From positions 10,245,820 through 10,309,819 of the forward strand of contig JAJHZJ010000399.1 of assembly GCA_023548195.1 (NCBI GenBank): DNA of 64,000 nt, written 5' to 3'. This document shows positions 45,961 to 57,832 of this stretch, one piece after another. Positions within the stretch are counted from its first letter, which is position 1. Each line of letters starts with the position of its first letter. This DNA comes from Bettongia penicillata ogilbyi (taxonomy: Eukaryota; Chordata; Mammalia; Diprotodontia; Potoroidae). Made by a program: the position numbers and the translations under genes. The notes below the pieces were generated by a model. It had not been told where the DNA came from. It searched no databases and worked only from the letters and a program-made list of their open reading frames with translations.

Positions 45961-46175
45961 ACACTGACTTTGTGAAAAGTGCAGTATCAAGCAAGACATA
46001 AAATGGAGAGACATGATAGTTAAAGATATTTGCCATTGTCACAGAGGATCCACCCTGCAAAGTCTAAATGCAAGACCAATTTCTTAAAACTAGTGAAAGA
46101 CTCCAAATTCTTGAGTTTGTAGGTGATAGTTTGCTGATTCTACTAAATACTGTAACTGTGCTGAGCCTTCTGCAG

Positions 46176-46764
46176 TATGCAGATTGATCAATTATTTCTC
46201 ACTTTTGTTACATGATCATTTCTTTCTCAGCCTTTCCTGGATGACTCAGTCCCTATCAAAACCCATATTTATGTTACACACAGAAGGAAAATAGTGGCTA
46301 TAACATTAAAGTCAAAGTCAGGGACAGCTGAGTTCAATCCTGTCTCAGATACTAGAAGCATGGCCCTGGGTAAGTAACTCAATTTTTTTTAGCTTCAGTT
46401 TTCCCTTCTGTAAAATGGGGGTTACAGTACCACCTACCTCATAGGTTGTGGGGATCAAATGAGATCCCCTATGTAAAATGCTTTGCAAACATTAAAGTAC
46501 TATATAAATACTAGCTGTTATTACTCTTAAAAATCAATATTCTTTCAGTCACACTATATAGTCAGCTGTCAGTCAGTCTCAACCTTGGGGGAGAAAAATG
46601 AAGTTGCAATTTACTCAAAAGACAATGAAAAGGTTCAAAGAAGCATGCCATTAGCACATCTCAAAGAGAAAGTGAGTAAAAGATAACAATAAATAAAACA
46701 CAGAAAAGGAGTGGGAACAGTTGGTCATGTAACAAAAGTGAGAAATAATTGATCGATCTGTATA
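46176..46764. mobile_element. Candidate TA-flanked TIR element
   Basis: Inverted repeats of 41 bp at 46178-46218 and 46722-46762 match at 38 of 41 positions (core 'atcaattatttctcac'). Both are flanked by TA, as in Tc1/mariner insertions. The inside has no transposase and contains a SINE at 46290-46526. Without the SINE it would be about 350 bp, a MITE size. The family is not recognised. Confidence 0.55.
46290..46526 (+). mobile_element. MIR/CORE SINE, full length
   Basis: B-box region 'gagttcaatcctgtctc', CORE 'ttcccttctgtaaaatgggg', 'accacctacctcatagg', 'aatgctttgcaaac' and tail 'ctatataaatactagctgtt'. Lies inside the inverted-repeat pair. Confidence 0.8.
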
Positions 46765-47094
46765 CCACATTATTATTTACACAATCTAAGTAATCTGGAG
46801 AGTGACACATTCATAGGCCATTTACGGTCAAGGCATTGACACAGAAAAAGTGAGAGTGTGCTGGGATACACAGTGCTATGGGAAGAATTTACATCCTTGA
46901 TATCTTGGAATCATCTAAGTATCAAGGGTTTTACATACATTCTTTCATTTGAATACAAACAGTAATGTTGGTATTACAATCAGTTTGACTACTGAATGAA
47001 ACTGATTTAAAGTCTAATTATAACAGTATTCCTTCCCCCGCTCCTCCCCACTCCCCATAACGCTAGCTATAATGTTACAGAGGTAAAAAGATCA
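46765..47094. other. Unassigned sequence
   Basis: No gene or repeat recognised. Confidence 0.4.
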
Positions 47095-47250
47095 ATTGAC
47101 ACATTGTTGCAGTAGCCCAGGTAAATGGTAATGAGGACCAAAATCAGAGTGGCAAACTTGGCAAAGTAGTATGCTCAGGGCTTAAAAAGTGATCTGAAAG
47201 TTAAAAGGAAGAGTGAATTTCACCAAATACACATGAAAGAATCTCCAAGG
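47095..47250 (-). mobile_element. L2 LINE ORF2 fragment
   Basis: 'ttgcagtagcccaggtaaatg' is the reverse complement of the L2 ORF2 block coding around LDYCN. Continues weakly to about 47250. Confidence 0.45.
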
Positions 47251-47639
47251 AAAGAGAGTCTTTGGTCTAGCAATCTAGTTCTGTAATTTACAAAGGGCCA
47301 GGGAGCCCTCAATGAAATTGTGCTGAAACAGGGAGATGGTAAAACTTTTAACAGATTTCTGCATACAAGATTGCTGGAGATAATTTTTGCTCAAAATGGT
47401 GAATTATCTAATATTTGTGAAATTATTAGATGGTATATATCTAAGTAGAACTTTGTGGGGAGGAGGCTGAGAAATGCAATATGAGTGGAAAGTAGTTTGC
47501 TATCTAGATACAAACAGGCAGTGATTTGGTAGAGAAGAATTGCGCAAGTGTGTGCAGCAGTATGAATGTAATTGATTAGAGAGAGGAGAGTGAGTTGTAA
47601 TGGGGGCGGGTTGGAGGCTCATGCTGTTGAGTAGCTGTA
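47251..47639. other. Unassigned sequence
   Basis: No gene or repeat recognised with confidence; may include diverged L2. Confidence 0.35.
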
Positions 47640-48068
47640 AGTATGCCTCCTGGAGACGCACGTGTACAACATATTCCTTATAAGTGAATATAAAAGAATG
47701 TATAGTGCTTTGGAGGCACCCAAACAACAGGGAAAATAAGAAAAGGTTACTTGTAAGAGACAGCATTTGAGCTGAGCCTTGAAAGGATTTGAAACCTAGG
47801 TTTCTCAAGAGACAGTTTTGGGAAGGAAGATTGTGCCAGGCATAGGAATAACATTTGCAAAGTCAAAAAATTGGGAGATGGAGTCTTGTAAAGGAAACAG
47901 TGAGTCTGAATGGATTATAGAGCGCACTAGGGAAAAGAATGTGTAATTAGTCTGCAAAGACAGGCTGGAGCCAGATTGTGAAGACTTTGAAATAATAGAG
48001 AAATTTGTATATAATGTCAGTGGGAAGACATGTCTTAAGAAGGGGAGTAACATGACCGGATCTCTGTT
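47640..48068 (-). mobile_element. L2 3' region in reverse
   Basis: 'catttgagctgagccttg', 'aagattgtgccaggcatagg', 'ttgggagatggagtcttg', 'gattgtgaagactttgaaa', 'gggagtaacatgaccgg' follow the reversed L2 3' end in order. Frames on the minus strand over it are too broken to be coding. Confidence 0.65.
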
Positions 48069-48510
48069 TTAGTTTGTTGTTCACTCTTCTTGTAATAATA
48101 CTAATAAACAATTAAAAATAAATGTGTATTTTGTTTTTATTTCACTTGCATTTCCAAACATGTCCATTTTCCCCTCTTTCCCAGAGAAGAATCCATTATA
48201 ACAAAGAATTAAATAAAATAATGAGAAGAGATAAAAAAATATTCAGCATACAGAAGAGTTTGACTTTAGGCATAGTGATCCTCATCCATAGCTCACAACC
48301 TTTGCAAAGGAGAAAGGAAAGTGTCCTCCCATATCTCTTCTGGCAAGGTCAAGCTTAATCATTAAAAATTCATGGCACTAAATGTCAATTATTATTTTGT
48401 TGTTTCTTTATATTTATATGCTTATTGCCATTATGTATATTGTTTTCAAGGTTCTGTTAAGTCACCTTGCATCATTTCATGTAAGTTGCTCCATGCCTCT
48501 GTATTTATCA

Positions 48511-48525
48511 CATTCATTATTTCTT
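48511..48525. repeat. Target-site duplication of HAL1-E, left copy
   Basis: 'cattcattatttctt' is repeated exactly at 51176-51190 (15 of 15). Confidence 0.92.
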
Positions 48526-49340
48526 TTTTTAAATGTTTTTTTACTTTTCAACATTCATTTCCACAAAATTTTGAGTTCCAAATTTTCTTCCTATCTCTCT
48601 CTTCCTCCATCCCATAACCTTTTGCATTTTGTTTACTCCTTCCCTCCATATACCCTCCCTTCTGTCACATCCCTCCTTTCCCTTATCCTCATCTTCTCTC
48701 TTTTCTTGTAGGGAAAGGTAGATAGATTTCTATACCCCAATACCTGTGTTTCTTATTTCCCAGTTGTATGCAAAAACAATTCTCAACTTTCGTTCCTAAT
48801 ACTTTGAATTCCAATTTCTCTCCCCTCTTCCCTACCCACCCATCCCCTCTGAGAAGGCATGCAATTCAATATAGGCTGTAGATGTGTAATGTTGCAAAAG
48901 ATTTCCATAATAGCCCTGTTGTGTAAGACTATATTTCCCTCCATCCTATCCTGCGTCATTTATTGTATTCTCTCTTTCGACCTTGTCCCTCCCCAAAAGT
49001 GTTTACTTCTAATTACTCCCTTCTCACATTTGCTCTCCCTTCTATCATCCCTCTCACCTCACTTGTGCCCTTCTCCCCTACTTTCCTGTAGTGTAAGATA
49101 GATTTGCATACCAAACTGAGTGAACTTGTTATTCCATCCTTAAGCCAAATGTCAAGAGAGTAAGCTTCACTTTTTCCCTCTCACCTCTGCCCTTTTGTCC
49201 TCCATTGAAACATTTTCTTGCCTCTTACGAGTAATAATTTGCCCCATTCCATTTCTCCCTTTCTCCTCCCAATATATCCTCTCTCACCCCTTAATTTTAT
49301 TTTTAGGTATCATCCCTTCTTATTCAACTCACCCTGTGCT

Positions 49341-49344
49341 CTGT

Positions 49345-49376
<32 letters not shown>
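49341..49376. repeat. (GT)n microsatellite in HAL1-E
   Basis: About 17 GT units just downstream of ORF1, same place as in HAL1-A. Confidence 0.95.
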
Positions 49377-49465
49377 AATCTCTCCAACTACCCAAATACT
49401 GAGAAAAGTCTCAAGAGTTACAAATATTATTTTTCCACGTAGGAATGTAAAGAGTTCAACTTTAG

Positions 49466-50585
49466 TCTTGATTCTTGTGTCTGAAAGTCAAATTTTCTAT
49501 TTAGCTCTGGTCTCTTCATCAAGAATGCTTGAAAGTCCTCTATATCATTGAATGACCATTTATTCCCCTGAAGTATTATACTAAGTTTTGTTGCATAGGT
49601 GATTCTTGGTTTTAATCCTTGTTCCTTTGATTTCTGGAATATCATACTGCAAACCCTTCAATCCCTTAATGTGGAAGCTGTCAAATCCTGTGTTATTCTG
49701 TATGTATTTCCATATTGCTCAAATTGTTTCTTTGTAACTGCTTGCAATATTTTCTCCTTGACCTGGGAACTCTGTAATTTCCAACAATATTCCTAGGAGT
49801 TTCTCTTTTTGGAACACTTGCAGGAGGTGATTGATGGATTCTTTCAATATTTATTTTGCCCTCTGGTTCTAGAATATCAGAGCAGTTTTCCTTGAAAATC
49901 TGTAATGATAATCTTTTATGAAAGATGTCTAGGTTCTCTTTTTGATCATGGCTTTCAGGTAGTCCCATAATTTTTAAATTGTCTCTCCTGGATTTACTTT
50001 CCAGGTCATTGTATTTCCAATGAGATATTTCACATTATCTTCTATTTTTTCATTCTTTTGGTTTTTTTTTTAATAATTTATTGGTTTCTCATGAAGTCAT
50101 TAGCTTCCATCTGCTCCATTCTAATTTTTAAAGAACTATTTTCTTTAGTGAGCTTTTGAACTACCTTTTCCATTTGGCTAATTCTGCTTTTTAAAGCGTT
50201 CTTCTCCTAATTGGTTTTTTGAACCTCTTTTGTCAATTGAGTTAGCCTATTTTTAAAGGTGTTATTTTTTTTAAGGTGCTATTTTCTTCAGTATTTTTGT
50301 GGGTCTCCTTTAGCAAGCTATTGACTCACTTTTCATGATTTTCTTGCATCACTCTCATTTCTCTTACCAATTTTTCCTCAAGCTTACTTGATTATCAAAA
50401 TCCTTTTTGAACTCTTCCATGGCCTGAGACTATTGCATATTTGTTTTGGAGGTTTTTGATGCAGAATCCTTGACTTTCTTTGATGTTATGTTTTGTTTTT
50501 CCTCATCTGAAAGAATGGAAGAAAATACCTGATCAACAAGAAAGTAACTTTCTGTAGTCTTATTTCTTCTCCCTTTTTTGGGCAT
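49466..50585 (-). pseudogene. HAL1-E ORF1 remnant
   Basis: ATG at 50585-50583 opens the MPKKG-type start. The coiled coil, RRM ('gacaatttaaaaattatggg' on minus, LKIMGLPESHDQKENLD near 49970) and C-terminal domain (SFNDIEDFQAFLMKRPEL) are present. Stops near 50400-50250, a shift after MGLPESHDQ... and a deletion after the QESR end codons break it. Confidence 0.82.
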
Positions 50586-51385
50586 TTTCCTAGTCTTTTA
50601 TCAAGAGGAGAGTATACTCTGGGGATCTATAAGTTCTCAGTTCCTCTAAGGTGGCACAATCAAGTGAGAGTAGTTACTCCTCTCCAGGCCTGCACACTGG
50701 TCTGGGAGCAACCAAAAATTTTTCTGCTCAGAACCTGCAATTAGAATTCACTCACCACAACCCCCTCTGACTCTACCATACCTGAGCTCCTCCTCACCCC
50801 AGGGTTGAACTCAGGGCTGACATTCAGATCTGAGGCTAATTCCCCCAGGGGCTTTAGGCAGAGATCTCCCAGGGCTTCCATTCAGGGCTGAGATTCAGGT
50901 CAGGTGCTCAATTCCCCCAGGGGCTCTAGGAGGAGGACTTCAAAAATGGAAGCTGTGCTGCAGTGCCTGCTGCTGACAGTATAGACCTCACTCATCTCTC
51001 CTGGGTGGAGTCCTCCCACTGGCCTTTGAAGTTGTCTGTAGCGTTTTTGGGTTGAGCAATCTGGGAACTGCTGCTGCTGGTGTCTCCCTGAAGCCTGTTC
51101 TTGGTCCTGTCCCTGCTGGACTGTGCTCTGTGCTTGGCTGCACTCCTCATGCTGGTCTGTGCTCCTCATACTGGACATTCATTATTTCTTACAGGATTCA
51201 TGCAGGGTATTGCATTACACACATTCCACAACTTGTTAGCCACTTCGCAACTATTAGTCATTAACTTTGCTTCCAGTTCTTTGCTGCTAGGACAAAAAAA
51301 GGTTTTACAAAAAAAATTGTTGTATATGATTTTTTCTTTTCATCATTTACCTCTTGGGAATACAAACTTTTCCATTCTTTTCCTT

Positions 51386-51724
51386 GACCTGATTAACTGG
51401 AGATTACTAACTAATCCAGTTAATGTGGAAATTAGACTTCTGGGTGTAGAGATAAAAACTCTCTAGATAGAAATTAAATATGTGAAGAAATGGAAGGTGA
51501 TGCAATAGTTCTAATGGTTTAATTGATTCCCTCTCTCCTCTGAAGTTTACTCTTCTAAGTGTTTTCCTACTATTTTTCCATTGGTTGGGGCCAGGTAATT
51601 TTGGTTGGCCCCAACAAGAATATGGGAAAAGTTACTTGCCACTTAGTAACTTAAACATCTGAGAAAAATCACTTTAAAGTTATTTTTAACCATGTTTAAT
51701 AAAATAAAATGTAGTTTCACATCG
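51386..51724. other. Unassigned; small palindrome
   Basis: A perfect 10-bp inverted repeat 'gttggggcca' / 'tggccccaac' lies at 51584-51593 and 51606-51615. No gene or repeat family recognised. Confidence 0.45.
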
Positions 51725-51920
51725 TACATAGAGGGTCTTCCTTGGAGTCAGAAAAGTTCAATTCCTATTCATACAATAAACCCTTTTTGTGACCATGATC
51801 AAGTTACAACCTCTCAGTGCCACTGGCAACTCTCTAATATTTTGTGATGCATATTTACATATATAAAGATAATTTTCATGCTAGGAGTTCCTTACACTGA
51901 TGAAATTACAGGTCTGAAAC
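51725..51920 (+). mobile_element. MIR-type SINE with distinct 3' domain
   Basis: 'cttggagtcagaaaagttc', 'acctctcagtgccactggc', 'aactctctaatattttg' and 'ctaggagttccttacactg' in the order of the 42.6 and 57.0 kb copies. Confidence 0.7.
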
Positions 51921-52065
51921 AAAGCCTAACCAAAAAAGTGTTTTTATTGAGAAATTGATGCTGATGTTGAATGGAGAAGCTTTATTTGGATTACACAAAG
52001 GAGAGATATTTTTTCTACTATATAATAATTTCCATGAATTCAGGAAGCATTCCTGAAGTTGTATG

Positions 52066-52138
52066 ACTTTGTATCTCCTTCAGTGCCAAACATAATTTTG
52101 TACACAGTGCTTAATAAATTTCAAAGAACTGAATTGAC
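52066..52138 (+). mobile_element. L2 3' terminus
   Basis: 'tgtatctccttcagtgcc' through 'cagtgcttaataaatttc' and 'gaactgaattgac' matches the final 70 bp of L2. Confidence 0.7.
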
Positions 52139-54267
52139 CAGATTTTTTTTTTAATGACAGGCAAAAGAGAAGGGAACCATTTCTGAAAAGTGATGCTGCT
52201 GCATAGGGATGGCTACCATAGGAGGGAACAAATGCCAACAGGGAAAATCTTGGTGATATCCTTCCCTTCTTTTCTCCAGCTTCAGGGGCAGTCTAGTGTT
52301 TCATATACATAACAGCTTCTCACTCTGATTTCATGCCCCAGAGATTTTGACAAAGAGCTGAAGTACCACTAACAGGAGACTATGACATCATGCATTGAGC
52401 AGGACAGTGAAAGAGTTGGGATCAATTAAATCAAAGCATTTTCCAAGTTGTTTCATGAGGAATGAGGGGCAGGGACCTAGAACACTTAATTCTAACTGTG
52501 CCATAGCAAGCAAATGGCTGATGAGCTTGGTCATGCCAAGGTCAGTACAAGCTTACCTACAGGCATATTGAAGACTAAAGTCATACCAGTCAAGTCAGTG
52601 TTCATCAGCTTACACATTTTAACACAGGATCCAAATCATATTGATTTACAAAGAACAATATACTTTCCTCACCACCCCCTCTCATTCCCCAAGGATATAA
52701 CTGATTGCAATCGCACCCTAATGATAATTTTCCTTTACTGATTTTTGTTTGTTGCCTCTCTGAGTAAAGATATTAGAAGAAATAAAATCACTGAGAACTA
52801 CATTGGAACTCATTATGCAAAATTCTTGAGAAAATGCTCTACATTATTTCCCCTTGGTCATCATTGAGTCAGGAAGTAAGATTTTGTTTTGGGAGAAGTT
52901 TTCATTAATTCAAATAAAAATAGAGAAAGTTGCCACATCAACAGATAACTAGAGCACTTTAACACTGCTCTTGTCTGTTATCTTGGCCTATTTGCCTAAA
53001 ATGGCAAAGTTTTCAACTTCCATAGTCATTGCTTGGTTAAGGCAATGATTTTGACTATTTAATATGTTTATTATTAGTTATGAAAAGAGCAAAGGCTGAA
53101 TATATACAGATGACTTAATTAAATTGGTTCCAATTGTAATGCAACAATGATTTGTTTTTCCCCTTTCCTCCTGGAGGTCTGCTAAAACACACATGTATTG
53201 ACCTGAAGCTTCTTACTGAAACTGTGGAGCTAATTAGCATCTGCTTTTGAATGATAACATTGGATAAGTTGCTGTTCATAATTAAAGTGTTAAAATGAAA
53301 TGGGGGTGGGATTATTTAGGCTGAACAGATTCCAAAACAGTCATTACTTAGGATTAGCTTCCCAATACACTTTCTGCACATGAAATTACTTATAAGCAAT
53401 TAAGTTTTACTGTTACTTTTAAAAAAGTTAAATATGGCTGTAATTCTCTTTTCAATTGCTTTTATTCACCCTGAATTTTTCTTGCTATTTATGACCTATA
53501 AAATATTCACCCTGATTTTGTTGCATTATTCACTCATGACCTTGGTGCCCTAAAGAAATATCACCAATCACTAGTTCTAAGATGCTGATCCAGTAGTGGA
53601 ATCCTTATCTTTTATTTTTTTTAACTATGTCTTGAATCAGTAGGGCAGGAAATAAAATTAGTTTCAGAGATGATAAAGAGGTTCTATATGCAAGATTAGG
53701 TTTCTGAAGAATGAGATAAACTGTTATGAGTGTTTTAAGTGATTAAGTGCCCCAGTTGATAAGGATGACTATATCTGCCCCAGGAAATGCTTTAGCTCAA
53801 ATACTATGCACATCCCCTTTACAGCAAAATCTTCATAAGAGGTCCTTTGGTACACATTCTTCAAGACTTTAAAGAAATATTTCCATTCTCTTGTTGCATT
53901 TGCTGCAATTAAAGTTAAAATTCACTTCTTTCTTTCCCCCTCACGCCCTCAAAAACAGTACAAACATTTATGATGAGACATTGGATTTTCATTCAAATTC
54001 AGCTAGTTGAAAAGTCTTAAATGCTTAGAAAATAAAAAAAATGATTTTCCTCAGGTTATTACTTATAACAAACTGAATGATCACATATGGAACCCTATAC
54101 ATAGATATTATGAATAGTTGGGGACTATACCTGGGAAGATAATGAAATATCCTTACTGATGGATGACCTCATAGTGAAATTGTAGAGTCTTCTAAAGAAA
54201 AGTAAAAGAAATTGTAAGTTTATGCTAAGCATTGATATGTTAACTTCTTTGCAAACATTATCTAAAT
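52139..54267. other. Repeat-poor region, candidate conserved non-coding DNA
   Basis: About 2.1 kb without any recognised mobile element, the longest such stretch in the window. 53090-53480 holds several homeodomain-type cores (TTAATTAA at 53115, CTAATTAG at 53230, ATAATTAAA at 53278, CAATTAAG at 53398) and little decay-type low complexity. No open frame with codon character. Regulatory role is a hypothesis. Confidence 0.35.
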
Positions 54268-54433
54268 GGTTTCACTGGATTTGGAGTTAGAGGGTCTGGG
54301 TTCAAATTCTTCAATCACTGCCTATGTGACCTTGGACAAATTACTTAATTTCAGTTTCTTCTATAAAATGAAGGGAATGGATAGATTAAGTGATCTGACA
54401 ATTTACTTGACTCTAAATCTGTGATCCTATGAG
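54268..54433 (+). mobile_element. MIR-type SINE
   Basis: 'ggatttggagttagaggg', B box 'gggttcaaattct', 'tgtgaccttggacaaatt', 'agtttcttctataaaatg', tail 'aaatctgtgatcctatga'. Confidence 0.8.
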
Positions 54434-54782
54434 GTGGCAATGATTTTAAATTTCTTTTAAAAATGATAATGGCTTCTTTTTTGCTATTCTTTTTCATTAA
54501 GGAAGCTTGCTGATAAAAACTGGAGAATGCTAACATTCAAATGTCTGTAATTTGTCATCTTTTAAAAAGGATCTAATTTTAAAAACTAATTGGTCTAAAT
54601 TTTTCATTATTTTTACTGTGGGAGGAGAACAAGCAATAGAAGCCCCACTGAAATTAATTCAATTTGATTTCACATATTATTATCCAAAATGACAGCCCTC
54701 AGCTTCATATTTTCTGATCATAGGAATATGACTGAGAAAAATTATATATAGTAATCTTTTCAATGAAGAATTTGCTCATAGG
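54434..54782. other. Unassigned AT-rich sequence
   Basis: No gene or repeat recognised. Confidence 0.4.
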
Positions 54783-54915
54783 ATCTAGGACTAGAAAGAA
54801 CTCAAGGGAGAACATTAACCTGCACATTTTGCAAAGTGCTGATGTGACTTGAACAAAGTCACCCAAGGATTAATTAACACAGTTGAGATTTGATAGCATG
54901 CATTCTGGCTGAAAA
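54783..54915 (-). mobile_element. MIR-like repeat fragment
   Basis: 'ctagaaagaactcaaggg', 'cattttgcaaagtgctg' and 'gacttgaacaaagtcaccc' give the reversed order seen at 17.4 and 57.7 kb. Confidence 0.5.
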
Positions 54916-55499
54916 TTCAACCTTATTATCCCCAATCATATGGATATTGGCTATTTGTATACAATAGCCCCAAAGAGTTCAAAAAAGGAAAGAAAAAAGT
55001 ATACTCCATTATGCAGCTAATATTAACTTGTTTGAATTTCATTCAGTCCATTAATTTTGTCTTTCTTCCTCTTTAATAATGACAATAATTGGCTATTATG
55101 TGGTATAGCAGCTTACAAAAAGTTTTACACACATTATCTTTGTAATTGTCTCCTGGGCACTCAGTCCTATGAGCATGCATGAAATACTTTGCCTGCTACT
55201 AACTTGCCTGGAGCCTGTGGAATCCCACTTCTGGGAATGCATGATGACATGTAAAGGAAAAGCCTTGCTTATCAATTCAGAGCAAATACAGGTGTTCTGT
55301 GAATGTTTCTTGATCATGTACTATATGGCCAAAAAAGAGCCTGCTCGCTGGTTACTGAGATAAAATTGGGTATGCATGCAAAATACGCTAACCAGTCAAA
55401 TAGACATCTCACTTTTCTAGTGATGATATAGATAAAATCTTGAGGAGGGAAGACTTCAGGTAGGAAGAAAGATATAGAAACAAAACCTACTCTTCCCAC
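54916..55499. other. Mostly unassigned; MIR scrap
   Basis: 55078-55150 ('gcagcttacaaaaagtttta', 'cacacattatctttg') resembles the reversed tail part of a MIR-type SINE. No gene seen in the rest; overlapping 73- and 64-codon frames on opposite strands carry no family signature. Confidence 0.4.
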
Positions 55500-55795
55500 T
55501 CTAGGCCACATGACACTTCCATTTAACAAGCATTTTGAAGCACTTAAACAAAGACAAAGTTAAGTAGTCTGCACAGAAGGAGTTTATATTCTATAGAGAT
55601 GAAAAATACATTTACAGATAAGTAAAAATGGAATGTATAAGAAATAAATGCAAAGCATTTTCCATTTTTGTGAAAGGGACTGTACCAACAACTGGGGAAA
55701 TTAGATAAGTGGCTTTTAGGAGGTGTAATTTGAGCTGAGCATTGTAAAGAGTTAGGAATTCTAGGAGGTGAAGGTGAAGAGGAAGAGTGAGATGT
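55500..55795 (-). mobile_element. L2 3' region in reverse
   Basis: 'tttaacaagcattttgaagc', 'ggagtttatattctatag', 'gtaatttgagctgagcattg' match the order of 47.64-48.07 kb. Confidence 0.55.
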
Positions 55796-55885
55796 TAGGT
55801 GATTTGCTTTTGATTGCCTATCAATGGCAGAATTTGAATTCCAGTCTTTACTGATTCTAGGTCTATCACCCTTCCCAATAATGAG
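55796..55885 (-). mobile_element. MIR-type SINE head fragment
   Basis: 'tcaatggcagaatttgaattc' (inverted B box), 'cagtctttactgattctagg' and 'ctatcaccc' are a reversed head. Confidence 0.55.
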
Positions 55886-56589
55886 TAGTGATTGGGAAAA
55901 GTCCTAGGCACCTGCTTTCATTTATATAGAGAATTCCTGGGTAAGTAGATACCTTGTACTAATGCAGATTGAGACCTTCTATACAATTTAACATCTTAGA
56001 TGCTTGCCTAGAGGACTGAGAAGTTGTTGCTTATAAAAGCAGAATATTCCAGAAATGGAGCTGTATCCCAAGATACCCTGATGTCAAGGTCAGACCTCTG
56101 TCCTTTACAGCAGTTTTTTTTTCATGTTCTGACTGCCATACTCAACCAAAGATGATTATCAGACTCAAACACATTAATTAAGATATAAACCCAGCCTTTT
56201 TTATTTACTTTATCCCAGACTTTCTTTTTTGTTATCTGGTTGTTCCAGGGAATGTAGATGATTAACAGGTGAGAGACAGCTCTTTTCAATTTTTTTTAAA
56301 CTTTGCTTATGCAGTTTTTTGCAAGGGGAATTTAATATTATGGCATGCACTTGATCTAATATTCCCACTATCACTTTCAGCCAAAATAAATACATAAATA
56401 AAATCCCTATTTGATTTCTATTCAGTCAAATTTTATTGTTCCCTCACAAAAAAGTTCTTCCAATAATTTAAAAATTATGATGGATTCTCTGAAGTGTTCT
56501 ATACTTTTCATATCATCATTAGCTAGTTAACCAAAATATTCAAAGTATAATTTCCACAACGAGAAACTGCAGAGTGTAATATTGTTTGT
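55886..56589. other. Unassigned sequence
   Basis: No gene or repeat recognised. Confidence 0.4.
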
Positions 56590-56830
56590 TGTTCATTCTT
56601 TGTTGTTGAGGAGAACCAGTAACAACAGGAAGATGATGTCTTGATTTGCAAGTAGATTTAAGTGAGGCAGAGCTGTACAAAGTCATCAACTCCACTGTCT
56701 CCTCCAGAGTCATTGGAGTTCAGTGGCAACACAAAGGTTAAGATGACTGAGGAAGGCCCTAGATACAGCGGAAAACCTTGGTCTTTTTACACTAAGGTCT
56801 TTCCCAGGTAATCAATTTGTCTGAGGCAAT
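56590..56830 (-). mobile_element. RTE-tailed SINE, headless variant
   Basis: The left edge is the inverted RTE tail ('tgttcattctttgttgttgag'), followed by 'aagtgaggcagagctgtac', 'tctcctccagagtcattgg' and a far part 'aaccttggtctttttacac' that is shared with the 59.2 and 0.8 kb copies but absent from the 14.66 kb copy, which has the CORE-SINE head there. Confidence 0.75.
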
Positions 56831-56944
56831 ATCTGTTCAGTAGTTAAAGGCAAAGTCAGAATTGAGGTAAAAGATGGCCTATTTGCTTTCACAAAAGAAT
56901 CACTCAGAGTATCTGGACAGAACAAAAATTGATTGACCAATAAG

Positions 56945-57180
56945 CCCCAGGGATAGAGATCTGTGTCAGAGCTAGGAGGATGTGGGCTCAAATCTTACCT
57001 CTGACAGATATTGGTTACATGGCCTTAGGCAAGTATCATCCCTCAGTGTGATAAGCAATTCTCTGAGACTAAGTTGCAGACAAAATGCTTATCTGCAGAG
57101 GTAGAGGGTGTTTCCTCATCTGAAAGTCACCAGTATCAATGGCATCACAGTTACAGTCCCCAGCCCTAGTCCTCCTATCT
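56945..57180 (+). mobile_element. MIR-type SINE with distinct 3' domain
   Basis: B box 'gggctcaaatctt', 'catggccttaggcaag', 'ctctgagactaagttgcag', 'gtagagggtgtttcctcatc' and 'caatggcatcacag'. The best-preserved copy of this 3' domain here. Confidence 0.8.
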
Positions 57181-57234
57181 GCTAAATTTAGATAGCATAG
57201 TATCAGAATGCTTCATAGTTGATCTTGAGCAATG

Positions 57235-57485
57235 TGAAAAAACAAAGACAAATTTATATTTGGAAGTCAGAAAACTTGGATTAAAATCCCACTTCTGACA
57301 CTAGGTTTATGACCATGGACAAGTCTTTGAAACTCCCTGAGACTTAGTTTGCTCATCTGTAAAATAGGAATAATAATTGCTGTTAGTACCCACCTCACAA
57401 CATTATTTTGAGATCCAAATGAGATAATGTTTATAAAGTGCTTTCCAAACTTTAGAGCCCTATGTGAATGCTAATTATTTTTAGT
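57235..57485 (+). mobile_element. MIR/CORE SINE, full length
   Basis: 'ttggattaaaatcccac', CORE 'gtttgctcatctgtaaaat', 'cccacctcacaacatt', 'ataaagtgctttccaaac' and tail 'atgtgaatgctaattatt'. Confidence 0.8.
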
Positions 57486-57699
57486 GAGGCTAGTAACATG
57501 ATGAGCACATTGAAGCACCCACTCATTAAACTCCTTGTCCCTAAAGACATCTTTTTCCTTCTACCATTTGGATGGGTACTAATTGGAAAAAACAGTACGA
57601 CTAGAGTGTTCTGCTGATTTGCAATGTGAGTATAGTCTCTGCCTATAGCTAGCCTGAGGTGGGCCTGCCTGTTCCCTCTAGTTTAATTTTTTTGGATCA

Positions 57700-57832
57700 G
57701 AGGATTATAGCTCTAGAAGTTGAAGGGACTTCAGAGGCCATTTAGAACAGCCTTTTCATTTTACAGATGAGAATACCAAAGCTCAAGAATGTTAATGATT
57801 TGCCCAAGGTCACATAGGTAGGTAGGAATTCG
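57700..57832 (-). mobile_element. MIR-like repeat
   Basis: 'agttgaagggacttcagagg', 'ttcattttacagatgagaat' and 'tttgcccaaggtcacatag' in the same order as at 17.42 kb, with less loss. Confidence 0.65.

Larger units (their letters stand above)
48526..51175 (-). mobile_element. HAL1-E, nearly full length
   Basis: Tail at 48526-48545, 3' region with (GT)n, ORF1 (50585-49466) and 5' UTR to 51175. The extreme 5' end with the YY1-like motif is absent, so it is slightly 5'-truncated. Perfect 15-bp TSD. Confidence 0.9.
48110..51385 (-). mobile_element. L1 3' end (L1-4), split by HAL1-E
   Basis: Left part 48110-48525: 3' UTR blocks 'gagaagaatccattataac' and 'tgtatattgttttcaagg'. Right part 51176-51385: 'cattccacaacttgttagcc' and 'gcttccagttctttgctg', which correspond to the L1 ORF2 C-terminal block in the same order as at 35.86 kb. 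The halves join when HAL1-E and one TSD copy are removed. Confidence 0.72.

Noticed and set aside
47500..48053. 102- and 82-codon adjacent minus frames as a small gene
   Set aside because: They lie over an L2 3' region; no initiation or splice evidence and no conserved motif.
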